Shown here piece after piece: positions 1 to 8,025 of a stretch of 64,000 nucleotides of DNA. Positions within the stretch are counted from its first letter, which is position 1, and every line of letters begins with the position of its first letter. Source of the DNA: Paenibacillus sp. MSJ-34. Lineage in GTDB: Bacteria; Bacillota; Bacilli; Paenibacillales; Paenibacillaceae. The notes under the pieces were generated by a model. The model ran no database searches. It was not told the origin of the DNA and worked only from the letters and a program-made list of their open reading frames with translations. The stretch covers positions 44,678-108,677 of the forward strand of contig NZ_JAHLPR010000014.1 of the NCBI RefSeq assembly GCF_018918005.1, written 5' to 3'. The position numbers and the translations under genes are program-made.

Positions 1-786
1 GACCGGTTTCATTTGTTCAAGCGGCACAACCGTAATTTTCGTCTCGGTTTGGCCCAGCATATCGGCGATCATTTGCATAAATTCGCTATGCTTCATATTC
101 GTACCGCAGATCGCATAGCCGGTCCGGTGCGTTCCGTGCTCAATCGCCCCTACGGCAGCCTCCGCCACCTGTCTGGCCGTAACCATCGCCGTACCGCCTC
201 CAAGCACGGGCACCGTGTCTTTGCCCCGCACTTGATCGACGAACATCGTCCATAACGGCGTCCGTCCCGGCATAACGCCGAAAATGTATGGCAGACGAAG
301 CGTCATGACGTCCATGGCCCCCTCCCCTTCCATATAGGCGACTTCTTCTTGGAGCAGCCGCGTACGGGGATAAGCGTTATCCCGCTTCAAATCGAGGTCG
401 GTCCACACTTCGGCGAAATGGGCGAAATACGAACCGAACAGCACGAACTTTTTCACGCCCGCTTGCTTGGCAAGCCGCGCCATCCGCTGTGTCGGCAGCA
501 CGTTCGCTTCATAGAAAAATTTCAACGCAGGCGCTTGAGGCACGATCCGCTCGTCCGCTCCGGCCGCGTAGACGAAAGCGTACTTTCCTTGCAGCATCCG
601 CATAATTTCTTCATCGCTCATGCGATTCATGTCTCCGAGCGTGCAATTCACTTCCGGGGGAAGCAAATCTTCGGCCGGCATCGGCGGCAACGCTACCGTC
701 GATACGGCGTAACCCCGCTTCAGCAATTCTTTCGTCGTATAATATCCTAAAAAGCCTGTTCCGCCTAATACGAACACTTCTTTCAT
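1..786 (-). CDS. NAD(P)-binding epimerase/reductase, SDR type (partial, runs off left edge)
   Basis: Only the N-terminal 262 codons are inside the window; the frame is still open at base 1. The protein starts MKEVFVLGGTGFLGYY, where GGTGFLG is the Rossmann glycine motif (GxxGxxG) for NAD(P). Later it has the extended-SDR hallmarks FVLFGSYF (strand beta-5), YPRTRLLQEE at the usual catalytic YxxxK place, and LRLPYIFGV. The usual catalytic lysine appears to be arginine (Y-P-R-T-R), which is uncommon and could mean altered activity. The ATG is preceded by GGGGAGAAC, a good ribosome site. It probably modifies a nucleotide sugar or acts as an isoflavone-reductase-like protein; the substrate cannot be read. 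A stem-loop at 951-1011 separates it from GH35, so it need not belong to the sugar operon. Confidence 0.8.
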   Translation of the reverse strand, partial: MKEVFVLGGTGFLGYYTTKELLKRGYAVSTVALPPMPAEDLLPPEVNCTLGDMNRMSDEEIMRMLQGKYAFVYAAGADERIVPQAPALKFFYEANVLPTQRMARLAKQAGVKKFVLFGSYFAHFAEVWTDLDLKRDNAYPRTRLLQEEVAYMEGEGAMDVMTLRLPYIFGVMPGRTPLWTMFVDQVRGKDTVPVLGGGTAMVTARQVAEAAVGAIEHGTHRTGYAICGTNMKHSEFMQMIADMLGQTETKITVVPLEQMKPV

Positions 787-950
787 GTTCTCCCCACTCC
801 TTCACCGCTTCTAGGATGCGTTTCTTATACTCTCTATCTGCTTCCATTGTAACCTTTGGGCAGGGCAAGATATGTGATTTAAATCGCAAATCATGGCCTG
901 CCCATGTCCCTACAAATAGTTACTGTCCTTAATAATGAACAGGATTAAGA

Positions 951-1011
951 ACGGGCGAAAGGCTGAATGCCGCAGGTCATATGATACCTGAAGCGCAAGC
1001 CCTTCGCCCGT
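951..1011. terminator. Long stem-loop, probable terminator after GH35
   Basis: Arms at 951-964 and 998-1011 pair 13 of 14 bases (ACGGGCGAAAGGCT against AGCCCTTCGCCCGT). A small inner dyad lies around AGGT-CATATG-ATACCT. It sits 19 bases past the GH35 stop. The T-tract on the minus side is weak (TTCTTAA), so termination strength is uncertain. Confidence 0.55.
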
Positions 1012-1029
1012 TATCGCGAATCGTGCCGA

Positions 1030-2847
1030 CTATGATTCCGGATCATCCTGCACGAAATTCAAGACGCTTTCGTCCATCGTTTCGACCGTCCCGAGATCTG
1101 GTTGGTCAGTGAGCGTAATGACTGGCCCGTTCGAACAGCCATGCAGCTCGAACAGCACGATTTCGTTGCGCCCCTTCCGCAGCAGCGGACCCGGGACATA
1201 TAAAGCCCGCTGCGGCCCGGCCTCCCAATACCGGCCGAGAAGAAAGCCGTTCACCCATGCGACGCCCTTCTTCCAGCCGTCGAATCGCAAGAACGTGTCG
1301 CCGATCCGGTCCGCTTCGAAATAGCCGCGATACAATGCGGGAACCTCCTTGTTCCCATCGCCGCCCGCATGCTCCTCATAACGAATGGAAGCCAGCGCCT
1401 CCGCTTCAAACGGCAGCGTCCGAACGGTCCAATGATATTGGAACTGGTTGTCGATGCGCACCCCTTCCGTGATGCCTTTCGGATCGCGCAGCAGCGGCCC
1501 GTAATTGACCCGGCCCATATTTTCGACCAGAATATCGAGCTTCGCTCCCTCAGCAGGCACGGAAATGTCCAATGGCTGCGGATTCCAGCGCTCTATGACC
1601 CCGAGCAGCTTCCCGTCCAGAAACACTTGCGCCCGGTCGCGAACGTCCTGGATATACAGCTTCTGTCCGGAGCGCGGCCCCTTGACCCAGGTTGAATACA
1701 GGATAAACCCATAGGCCTGCCCGAACTTCTCCATCGGCTGAATCGCAACCCGTTCTTCCGGCTTGGACAACCGTTCCAGTTGCCCGAACAGATCCGCCCG
1801 CTCAGCCAGCGTAACGTTTCCGTACGAAAGCTTGGGCACCGGTTCCGGCAGCGGGCAGCCGGGCTCGAAACCGTGCTTGGCCAGAACGCGCCGGACCGCT
1901 TCGTATTTGGGCGTAACATCGCCCCACTCCGTCAGCGGCGCATCGTAATCGTAGCTTGTCACCGTCGGCTCGTACGTCCGAATATGATTGGCGCCGTTAT
2001 AGAAGCCGAAGTTCGTTCCGCCGTGGAACATATACATGTTGATCGAAGCGCCGCTCTCCAGCATTTCGTCCAATACGTTCGCCACATCGTCGGCGTCGCG
2101 GACGTGATGCGGCTCCATCCAATGGTCGAACCAGCCGTTCCAATATTCCATCACCATAAGCGGTTCCGTCTGCCGATGTTCCCGGAATTTACCGAACGAT
2201 TCGGCCACGCGCGAACCGAAATTGACCGTGGCGTGCACATCTTCGATCGTGCCGCCCAGCAGCATTTCGTCCGTAGGCCCGTCCGAAGTAAAGAGCAGCA
2301 CATCGATTCCTCTCCGTACCAGCCCGTCGCGCAAATATTCCAAATACGCCGTATCGTTGCCGTAACTGCCGTATTCATTCTCCACCTGAACGGCGATTAT
2401 CGGCCCACCGTTCGTCGAAAGCAGCGGAACAAGGAGCGGAATCAAACGGTCGTAGTAACGGTCCACCTTCTCCAAATAAGCCCGGTCGAAGCAGCGGAGC
2501 TGCATGTCGGTGTCTTGCAAAAGCCAGGCCGGCAATCCCCCGAACTCCCACTCCGCGCAGATGAACGGGCTCGGTCTGACAATCACGTGCAGACCCAGCC
2601 GGCCCGCCAACTCGATAAATCGGACCACATCCGCTATCCCTTCGAAACGGAATTCGCCTTCTTTCGGCTCATGCACGTTCCAGGCAATGTATGTTTCCAC
2701 CGTGTTGAACCCGCATGCCATCAATTTTCGCAAACGATCCTCCCAATACTCCGGAACGACCCGGAAGTAGTGAATGGCGCCTGATACAATGCGGAACGGT
2801 TCCCCATCCAATAGATATTGTTCTTCTTGCCACGTTAACCGGCTCAC
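1030..2847 (-). CDS. GH35 beta-galactosidase (intracellular)
   Basis: A 605-residue glycoside hydrolase of family GH35 that removes terminal beta-galactosyl residues by a retaining mechanism. The N-terminal barrel opens with FRIVSGAIHYFRV and NTVETYIAWNVHEP, both typical of the family. The acid/base is E158 in VENEYGSYG and the nucleophile is E234 in VMEYWNGWFDHW. The C-terminal third (about 400-600) is the beta-sandwich part. There is no signal peptide, so it should act in the cytoplasm on imported oligosaccharides. The start is GTG, with AGAGG eight bases upstream; no in-frame ATG lies close by. It is the last gene of module 1, 84 bases after the binding-protein gene and beyond a weak stem-loop, and is probably expressed from that promoter. 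The exact linkage cleaved is unknown. Confidence 0.93.
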   Translation of the reverse strand: MSRLTWQEEQYLLDGEPFRIVSGAIHYFRVVPEYWEDRLRKLMACGFNTVETYIAWNVHEPKEGEFRFEGIADVVRFIELAGRLGLHVIVRPSPFICAEWEFGGLPAWLLQDTDMQLRCFDRAYLEKVDRYYDRLIPLLVPLLSTNGGPIIAVQVENEYGSYGNDTAYLEYLRDGLVRRGIDVLLFTSDGPTDEMLLGGTIEDVHATVNFGSRVAESFGKFREHRQTEPLMVMEYWNGWFDHWMEPHHVRDADDVANVLDEMLESGASINMYMFHGGTNFGFYNGANHIRTYEPTVTSYDYDAPLTEWGDVTPKYEAVRRVLAKHGFEPGCPLPEPVPKLSYGNVTLAERADLFGQLERLSKPEERVAIQPMEKFGQAYGFILYSTWVKGPRSGQKLYIQDVRDRAQVFLDGKLLGVIERWNPQPLDISVPAEGAKLDILVENMGRVNYGPLLRDPKGITEGVRIDNQFQYHWTVRTLPFEAEALASIRYEEHAGGDGNKEVPALYRGYFEADRIGDTFLRFDGWKKGVAWVNGFLLGRYWEAGPQRALYVPGPLLRKGRNEIVLFELHGCSNGPVITLTDQPDLGTVETMDESVLNFVQDDPES

Positions 2848-2875
2848 TTCATAATCCTCTCCCTTATTGCAAAGA

Positions 2876-2913
2876 GAGCTTTGAGACGGCCGCAGCCGGA
2901 TTCCTCAAAGCTC
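2876..2913 (-). terminator. Stem-loop between binding protein and GH35 (attenuator-like)
   Basis: A perfect 10-bp stem (GAGCTTTGAG at 2876-2885, CTCAAAGCTC at 2904-2913) with an 18-base loop lies between the binding-protein stop and the GH35 ribosome site. The following T-tract is poor. Such hairpins commonly stabilise the highly expressed binding-protein message and pass only part of the transcription to the next gene. Confidence 0.5.
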
Positions 2914-2931
2914 AATGCATTCAGCACTTTT

Positions 2932-4322
2932 TTATTTAATGGTTCCTTTTTCGTTTATAATTTTCGTCGCTTCATCGACCATCCATTTCTGCACTTCGTC
3001 GATCGGCTCGTTGCTCAGCATAAATTTGCTGAATCCGTCGTTAATCACCTTCGTCAACTCCGGCGAAGCCGTCGTCATGACAGGGGAAGCGTCCAAGAAT
3101 TGAATCTCATTGCTGGCTACCGAATATCTCAAGGATTCTACGTCGTACCATTCTTCCTTGCCGGCGATCAAGCGGTCGAGAATCGCGTCGTTGTTCGCTT
3201 TCTTCCAGCCCGAGAATTCGGCTCTCGCCGTCGAATCGGCCGTCGTCATAAATCTCATCAATTCGAACGCGGCGTCTTTATGTTTGGAAGTCGCGCCCAT
3301 CGCCACTTGGGAACCGCTGGTGAAATATTTGCCGCCCTCGTATTCTTTAGGCTCGGCCCCTTGCGGCGGCAACGGAACCGGAGCGAACGCCGTTTTGAAC
3401 TGGTGCGGATATTGCTCCTGATTGCCCGCATCCGGAATCGTAAAGTTACCGGTGAGAATCATTGCCGCTTCTTCGTTGAAAAACTCCGTCCGGTAATTCA
3501 GCTTGGCGGCAAGCACGTCCGCATACGGCTTCGCGGTTTTGTCTACTTCCTCCATGTCTTTGCGCAATTGGAAAAAGTACTTGTATGTCGGATCCGCCAA
3601 AATCGTCGTCCCGTCGCTGTAAAGGAAAGGATCCCTCATGACCGTTTGCGCCGGCGCGTTCATGTACAACTCCCAAGTGTGGAAATACGTCCCGTAACGC
3701 TTGTCCACCCCTTCGCCTTTGGTCAACTTCTTGGCGTAATCGCGGAAATCGTCCCAGGTCCAGCCGTAGGTAGGCACCGGCAGCCCCGCTTCGTCCAGCG
3801 CGTCTTTGTTCAGCATGACGTAATTGACGCTTTTCGTGTACTGCATGCCGTAAATTTGTCGTCGATTTTCGGATTGACGTAATATTCGTCTTCCGGCACC
3901 AAGCCGTTTTTCTCATAGAACTCGTTCAATGGAGCGAGCGCGCCCCGGCTTCCCCGCAGGAGGACGTCGTTAAGACTAGGCAGTTGCACCACGTCGACCG
4001 CTTCGCCGGAAGAAATGAGGAAATCAAGCTTTTTCAACATTTCTACGGAATCGCCGGGAACGAGCACAACATGCTCGACCTTGATATTCGGATTCGCCTG
4101 CATGAACTCTTCCAGCATAGCGTCGGTGCTGACCGACTGCGCCTCGTTATCCCAGTTGTAATACTTGATAGTCACTTGTTCCTGTTTCCCTCCGCCATCG
4201 GATGAGGAACCGCCGCTTGCCTCCGGCTCGGAACCGGATTTGCCGCAAGCGCTCAACAACAATATAAGCACCAGCGACAGACTAAGCAATAATGAAATTC
4301 TTCGTTTGCTTTTTTGATTCAT
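2932..4322 (-). pseudogene. Sugar ABC importer binding lipoprotein, module 1 (1-bp frameshift)
   Basis: This is a family-1 extracellular solute-binding protein of about 463 residues if repaired. It starts at ATG 4322 with a lipoprotein signal ending LLLSAC (lipid-bearing C26). The reading frame breaks near 3852-3857. Up to there it reads ...YYVNPKIDDKF; the continuation GMQYTKSVNYVMLNKDALDE is one frame off. One extra A in the + strand AAA run (3852-3854) restores DKFYGMQYTK, which matches the intact paralogue at 30087-31463 (YYVNPVYQGKVYGLQ). Without repair the product stops 13 residues later. It could be a true pseudogene or a homopolymer sequencing error. Its role would be to capture oligosaccharide for the two permeases just upstream. 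An AraC-type operator lies at 4372-4435, so it has its own promoter within the cluster. Confidence 0.85.
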
Positions 4323-4371
4323 TTTGCTTCAACCCCCGTTATGATAAATGGTTCGAATTCCTTTCAACATC

Positions 4372-4435
4372 AGTATAAACACGGGCTCACGCGGTCAAGT
4401 GCAAAATTTTGAGGTCCTAGGCAGACGATTTTGAC
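4372..4435 (-). promoter_or_regulatory. AraC-type direct-repeat operator and promoter, binding-protein gene 1
   Basis: In gene sense the two half-sites are CAAAATCGTCTGC (distal, ending at 4434) and CAAAATTTTGCAC (proximal, 4399-4412), 22 bp apart. The -10 box TATACT is at 4372-4377, exactly 21 bases below the proximal TTGCAC (4399-4404). A TTGACC lies between them, 15 bases above the -10. The arrangement recurs at six other promoters in the window. Confidence 0.65.
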
Positions 4436-4448
4436 CTTTTCCGCCGAA

Positions 4449-5285
4449 CTAACCTTTCACTCCGCCGAGCGCAATCCCGTTAATCACCTGTCTTTGCATC
4501 GTAATAAAGACGATCACCAGCGGAACGATCGCCGACAACGCTGCCATCATCATAATAGCATAATTGTTCGTATAATCGTCGCGGAACAATGTCATTCCGA
4601 GCGGAATCGTGTACAGCTTCTTGCTAAGCAGAAAAATAAGCGGATTCTGGTAATCGTTCCAGGTCCAAATAAATTTAATGATCGCCACCGTAGCTAGCAC
4701 CGGCTTGCACAGCGGGAGCATAATGGACGCGAACGTGCGGATGTGCCCCGCTCCGTCAATCTTCGCCGCTTCGATAAATTCGTCGCTGATGCCCGCCATA
4801 AATTGGCGCAGCAGAAAGGTGAAATAGATGGAGAACATGCTCATCAGAATCAGCGCGGCATGCGTATCGTAAAGGCCGAACCAGCGAATTAACAGGAACC
4901 GCGGAATCAGCGTCGCCTGATCCGGTATAATCATAAACGATATGAGGGCCAGAAACACCAGATTTCTTCCCCGGAACCGCAGTTTGGTCAAGGCGTAAGC
5001 CGACATCGACGAAATAATCAAGGCAATGATTGTCGTAATGACCGCCACTTTCAGCGAGTTGCCGTAAAAGTGATAGAATGGCACTTTCCCCATCCAGACG
5101 GTTTTGAAGTTGTATAACACGTTGATCTTCTCGGGAATCCATTGGATCGGGAAGCGCATCACGTCTTTTTCAAACTTGAAGGCCGCCGACACCATCCAAA
5201 TTAACGGAATCAGGAAGATGACGGATACCCCTGCCATAACGACGGTCGTAACGATTTTTGCAAAATTTTTGCGAATAAGCAGCAA
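4449..5285 (-). CDS. Sugar ABC transporter permease, MalG type (module 1)
   Basis: A 278-residue inner-membrane permease of the carbohydrate CUT1 importer group. Six hydrophobic helices can be followed, the first at about residues 12-34. The cytoplasmic EAA loop that docks on the ATPase is EAAKIDGAGHIRTFASIMLP, near residue 180. The N-terminal pattern IWMVSAAFKFEKDVMRFPIQ is typical of MalG-like subunits of the YtcP/YesQ group. The start is TTG, with AGGAGGG eight bases upstream. It follows the MalF-type gene by 37 bases and is co-transcribed with it. No ATPase gene accompanies it, so it likely relies on a shared MsmX-like ATPase elsewhere. Confidence 0.92.
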   Translation of the reverse strand: MLLIRKNFAKIVTTVVMAGVSVIFLIPLIWMVSAAFKFEKDVMRFPIQWIPEKINVLYNFKTVWMGKVPFYHFYGNSLKVAVITTIIALIISSMSAYALTKLRFRGRNLVFLALISFMIIPDQATLIPRFLLIRWFGLYDTHAALILMSMFSIYFTFLLRQFMAGISDEFIEAAKIDGAGHIRTFASIMLPLCKPVLATVAIIKFIWTWNDYQNPLIFLLSKKLYTIPLGMTLFRDDYTNNYAIMMMAALSAIVPLVIVFITMQRQVINGIALGGVKG

Positions 5286-5322
5286 GACGATCCCTCCTCA
5301 AATAAAATGCGTGTTCAACCGC

Positions 5323-6258
5323 TTATAGCGTATCCTCTTGTCTCATCTTCCAGGTGAGCGCCGTCACAAGTCCGATAATCGCGAACAACAGCCAGGAAAT
5401 CGCGGACGCGTAACCCATGTTGTAAAATTGGAAGCCTTCCTCGTATATGCGGTAAACAAGCACGGTCGAGGAATTGTTCGGGCCGCCTTCGGTCAGGAAC
5501 GAAATAATGTCAAACACTTTGAACGATCCGATCAACATGGTAATAAACAGGAAAAACGTCGTCGGACGCAGCAAAGGCACGGTAATTTTGAAAAATTTCT
5601 GCAATCCGGTCGCTCCGTCGATCTCCGCTGCCTCGTACAATTCATCCGATATATTCGTCAGTCCCGCTAAATAAATAATGATCGTATACCCGAGCCCCGC
5701 CCAGGAGCTGATAATCGCAATGGCGATCAGCGACGTCTTCGGATCGGCCAGCCATTTCGGCGGATTGGAAATGCCAATGTCTAACAGAAACTGGTTGATC
5801 GGACCGAGGGAAGGATGGAACAAGGCGCTCCATACGGCAGCTACCGCAATAATGGACGAAATATAAGGGATGAAAAACGCCACCTTGAAATAATCCTTCA
5901 AATACACTTTGCTTTGGATCAGCACGGCCAGCACCAGGGCGATGGCGATCGGCACCGGGACCGTAAGAACGGTGTAAAGCAAATTATTTTTCAACGCTTG
6001 CAAGATGGTCGGGTCCTGAAACATGCGAATATAGTTGTCGAGCCCGATAAATTTGATCCCTTTCACTCCCGACAACAGATCCCAGGAGGAGAGGCTCAAG
6101 TACAGCGAGAAACCAAGCGCAAATACGTTGAGCAGCAACATGCCAACGATCTCCGGCACAAGAAAGAGCCAACCGACCAGCGCTTCCTTACGCTGCGGAG
6201 TCCAGAATTTCCGGGGTTTGGGAAAACTTTCGGGCGTCGTTTGTTTAGCAACATCCAC
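5323..6258 (-). CDS. Sugar ABC transporter permease, MalF type (module 1)
   Basis: A 311-residue permease, partner of the MalG-type protein downstream. A long cytoplasmic N-terminus (KPRKFWTPQRKEALVGW) precedes the first helix at about 29-50. The EAA loop reads YEAAEIDGATGLQKFFKITVP. The motif GLGYTIIIYLAGLTNISDELYEAAEIDG is interrupted nowhere and is typical of LplB/YtcP-group subunits. The GTG start is preceded by GAGGTG. Its promoter region carries a direct-repeat operator (6294-6357), so the permease pair is switched separately from the two-component genes. The gap to the regulator gene upstream is 171 bases. Confidence 0.92.
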   Translation of the reverse strand: MDVAKQTTPESFPKPRKFWTPQRKEALVGWLFLVPEIVGMLLLNVFALGFSLYLSLSSWDLLSGVKGIKFIGLDNYIRMFQDPTILQALKNNLLYTVLTVPVPIAIALVLAVLIQSKVYLKDYFKVAFFIPYISSIIAVAAVWSALFHPSLGPINQFLLDIGISNPPKWLADPKTSLIAIAIISSWAGLGYTIIIYLAGLTNISDELYEAAEIDGATGLQKFFKITVPLLRPTTFFLFITMLIGSFKVFDIISFLTEGGPNNSSTVLVYRIYEEGFQFYNMGYASAISWLLFAIIGLVTALTWKMRQEDTL

Positions 6259-6293
6259 GTCGTATCACCTCAACATTTTGTTCGTTGCCACTA

Positions 6294-6357
6294 ATCATAA
6301 ACAATCGCCCCCCCGGCTCGAAGGATGGATTCTGACCAGCTATGTGAAAGATTTTGA
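6294..6357 (-). promoter_or_regulatory. AraC-type direct-repeat operator and promoter, permease operon 1
   Basis: In gene sense the distal half-site is CAAAATCTTTCACA (6344-6357) and a weaker proximal half-site CAGAATCCATCCT begins 22 bp further on. A -10 box TATGAT lies at 6294-6299, with 22 bases between it and the proximal CATCCT (6322-6327). The geometry matches the other operators although the proximal half is degenerate. Confidence 0.5.
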
Positions 6358-6429
6358 CTTTTTATTTGCGGAAAAAGAAAACAACCTGTCCATTCGCTTC
6401 TCTGGACAGGTCGTTGGCCGGCGTTCGGC

Positions 6430-8025
6430 TTATTTGGCGTATCTGCTTGCGGCGTGCCGCGTTTTATACTCGCTGGGCGTCATGCCCGTATATTTCTTGA
6501 ATACTTTCGAAAAATAGGTTCGGTCCGAGTATCCGAGGCCCATCGCCAGCGATTCGAGGGTCTGGCTCGACGTCGTCAACATTTTCGCGGCAATCTTCAT
6601 CTTGTATTGGTGGACGTAATCCGTGAAATTGACGCCGGTCATTCGCTTGAAATAGCGCGAGAAATAACTCGGATTCAGAAATAAATACCGGGCCATATCG
6701 ATAGAGGTAATATTCTCCGATAAATGCCTGTCGATAAATTGCTGAATGACCTGGAGCTTCGGTTCCCGCACCGCCTGGCTAGCGCCTTGCCTTGCTTGCG
6801 CGATTTGCGCCAGCTTATTCGCCGCCAGTTCCGTTACATCCCGCAATGTTCTCGCGGAAGCGAGATAGACATAGAATTCCTCGTCCGAGTTCCGGCCGGC
6901 GAACATCATTTCCATGCTGCGCAGCAGGAACGATACGTCTCTCACAAGTTCGCCCGGCTCGATTCTTTGCTCCTGCGCCGCTTGGCCGATATCGGTTGCA
7001 ACGCGCCGAATGGCGTCCGCGTCGTTATGCAGCATGGCCCGTTCCAGCTCGGATTTATACGAATCGAGGAAGCCTTGAGGAGACGGCAGGAACAGATGCT
7101 GCGCATAGCGCCCGAGATCCAGGACAGCCAGTTCGTCGCTCTCGTAGAACTCGTGTTTGCGCTGAATGATCTGATGGTACACAGGCCCGATCGACTGCAG
7201 CGTCATTTTGTCCGTTACGGCGGCGACGCTCAACTGCACTCTAATGAATTGGGAGCATCGCCATTGCAAATCCTGCAAATAATTGCGGAAATGTTCATTC
7301 GCGTTACTCGCCAAATTCAGCCGATAATTATATAAAATGGCGAGATGTTCTTGTTCCATGAACGGCGTAATGCCCTCGTAGGATTCGGATAACTCGACGG
7401 CAATATTGTAGATTGCGTATAAAATGAGCGAAAAATCGCTGCGGTCATATAATTGTTCGTAAGACGAATACTGGAGAGTGACAATTCCCAGCATAAACCA
7501 AGGATAGCCCCAGGAGATGCCCAGTTGAGCCGCATACCCGAGCGTCGTCTCGGGGTGTACGCCGTCGATTACGCGTTGAAACAGGCCTTGTTTGAATAGT
7601 TCGCTGTTATAATTGGATACCTCGTGATCCATTCTCGTCGCTTTCGCCTTCAGCAGACGGATCGATTTGCGCAAGCTTTGCTCCAACTGCTCCGCCGTTA
7701 ACTGATCCTTGAGCAGGTAATCGTCCGCATTCAATCTTACCGCACTCTGGGCGTAATGGAAATCCTCGTGGCAAGTAAGAAAGATAACGCGGATTTGGGG
7801 CTGTATCTTGGCGAACTCGGCGGCAAGCTCCAACCCGTTTGTCTGCGGCAAGCCGATGTCGGTAATGACAATGTCCGGCGCCGTTTCTTTGAACATATGC
7901 AGCGCCTTGGCGCTCGAATACGTCGTGCCGACGATGTGGAGGTTGAGCGATTCCCAATCGATCATTTGCCGCAGCACTTTCAGCATAGGCACATCGTCGT
8001 CGATTAACATGACTTTATGCATCAT
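6430..8025 (-). CDS. Two-component response regulator with AraC-type DNA-binding domain (YesN-like, module 1)
   Basis: A 531-residue regulator. The receiver domain covers about 1-120, with the acidic pocket D9-D11, phosphate-accepting D56 in DIVITDIGLP and K106 in DYLLKDQL. A middle region of unknown fold follows (about 130-420). The C-terminal AraC/XylS double helix-turn-helix covers about 430-530 (LSENITSIDMARYLFLNPS; GYSDRTYFSKVFKKYTGMTP). The start ATG at 8025 overlaps the kinase stop as ATGA and has GGGAGGG upstream, so the two are translationally coupled. It is the likely reader of the direct-repeat operators near its own permease and binding-protein genes. It is intact although its partner kinase carries a stop, so it may be orphaned or shared with the module-2 kinase. 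Confidence 0.93.
   Translation of the reverse strand: MMHKVMLIDDDVPMLKVLRQMIDWESLNLHIVGTTYSSAKALHMFKETAPDIVITDIGLPQTNGLELAAEFAKIQPQIRVIFLTCHEDFHYAQSAVRLNADDYLLKDQLTAEQLEQSLRKSIRLLKAKATRMDHEVSNYNSELFKQGLFQRVIDGVHPETTLGYAAQLGISWGYPWFMLGIVTLQYSSYEQLYDRSDFSLILYAIYNIAVELSESYEGITPFMEQEHLAILYNYRLNLASNANEHFRNYLQDLQWRCSQFIRVQLSVAAVTDKMTLQSIGPVYHQIIQRKHEFYESDELAVLDLGRYAQHLFLPSPQGFLDSYKSELERAMLHNDADAIRRVATDIGQAAQEQRIEPGELVRDVSFLLRSMEMMFAGRNSDEEFYVYLASARTLRDVTELAANKLAQIAQARQGASQAVREPKLQVIQQFIDRHLSENITSIDMARYLFLNPSYFSRYFKRMTGVNFTDYVHQYKMKIAAKMLTTSSQTLESLAMGLGYSDRTYFSKVFKKYTGMTPSEYKTRHAASRYAK

Noticed and set aside
1780..2784. Long + strand open frame opposite GH35
   Set aside because: Shadow of the GC-rich GH35 gene: no ribosome site, Arg/Gln/His-rich composition, no family resemblance. 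The same holds for 10255-11262, 5815-6294 and similar frames opposite real genes.
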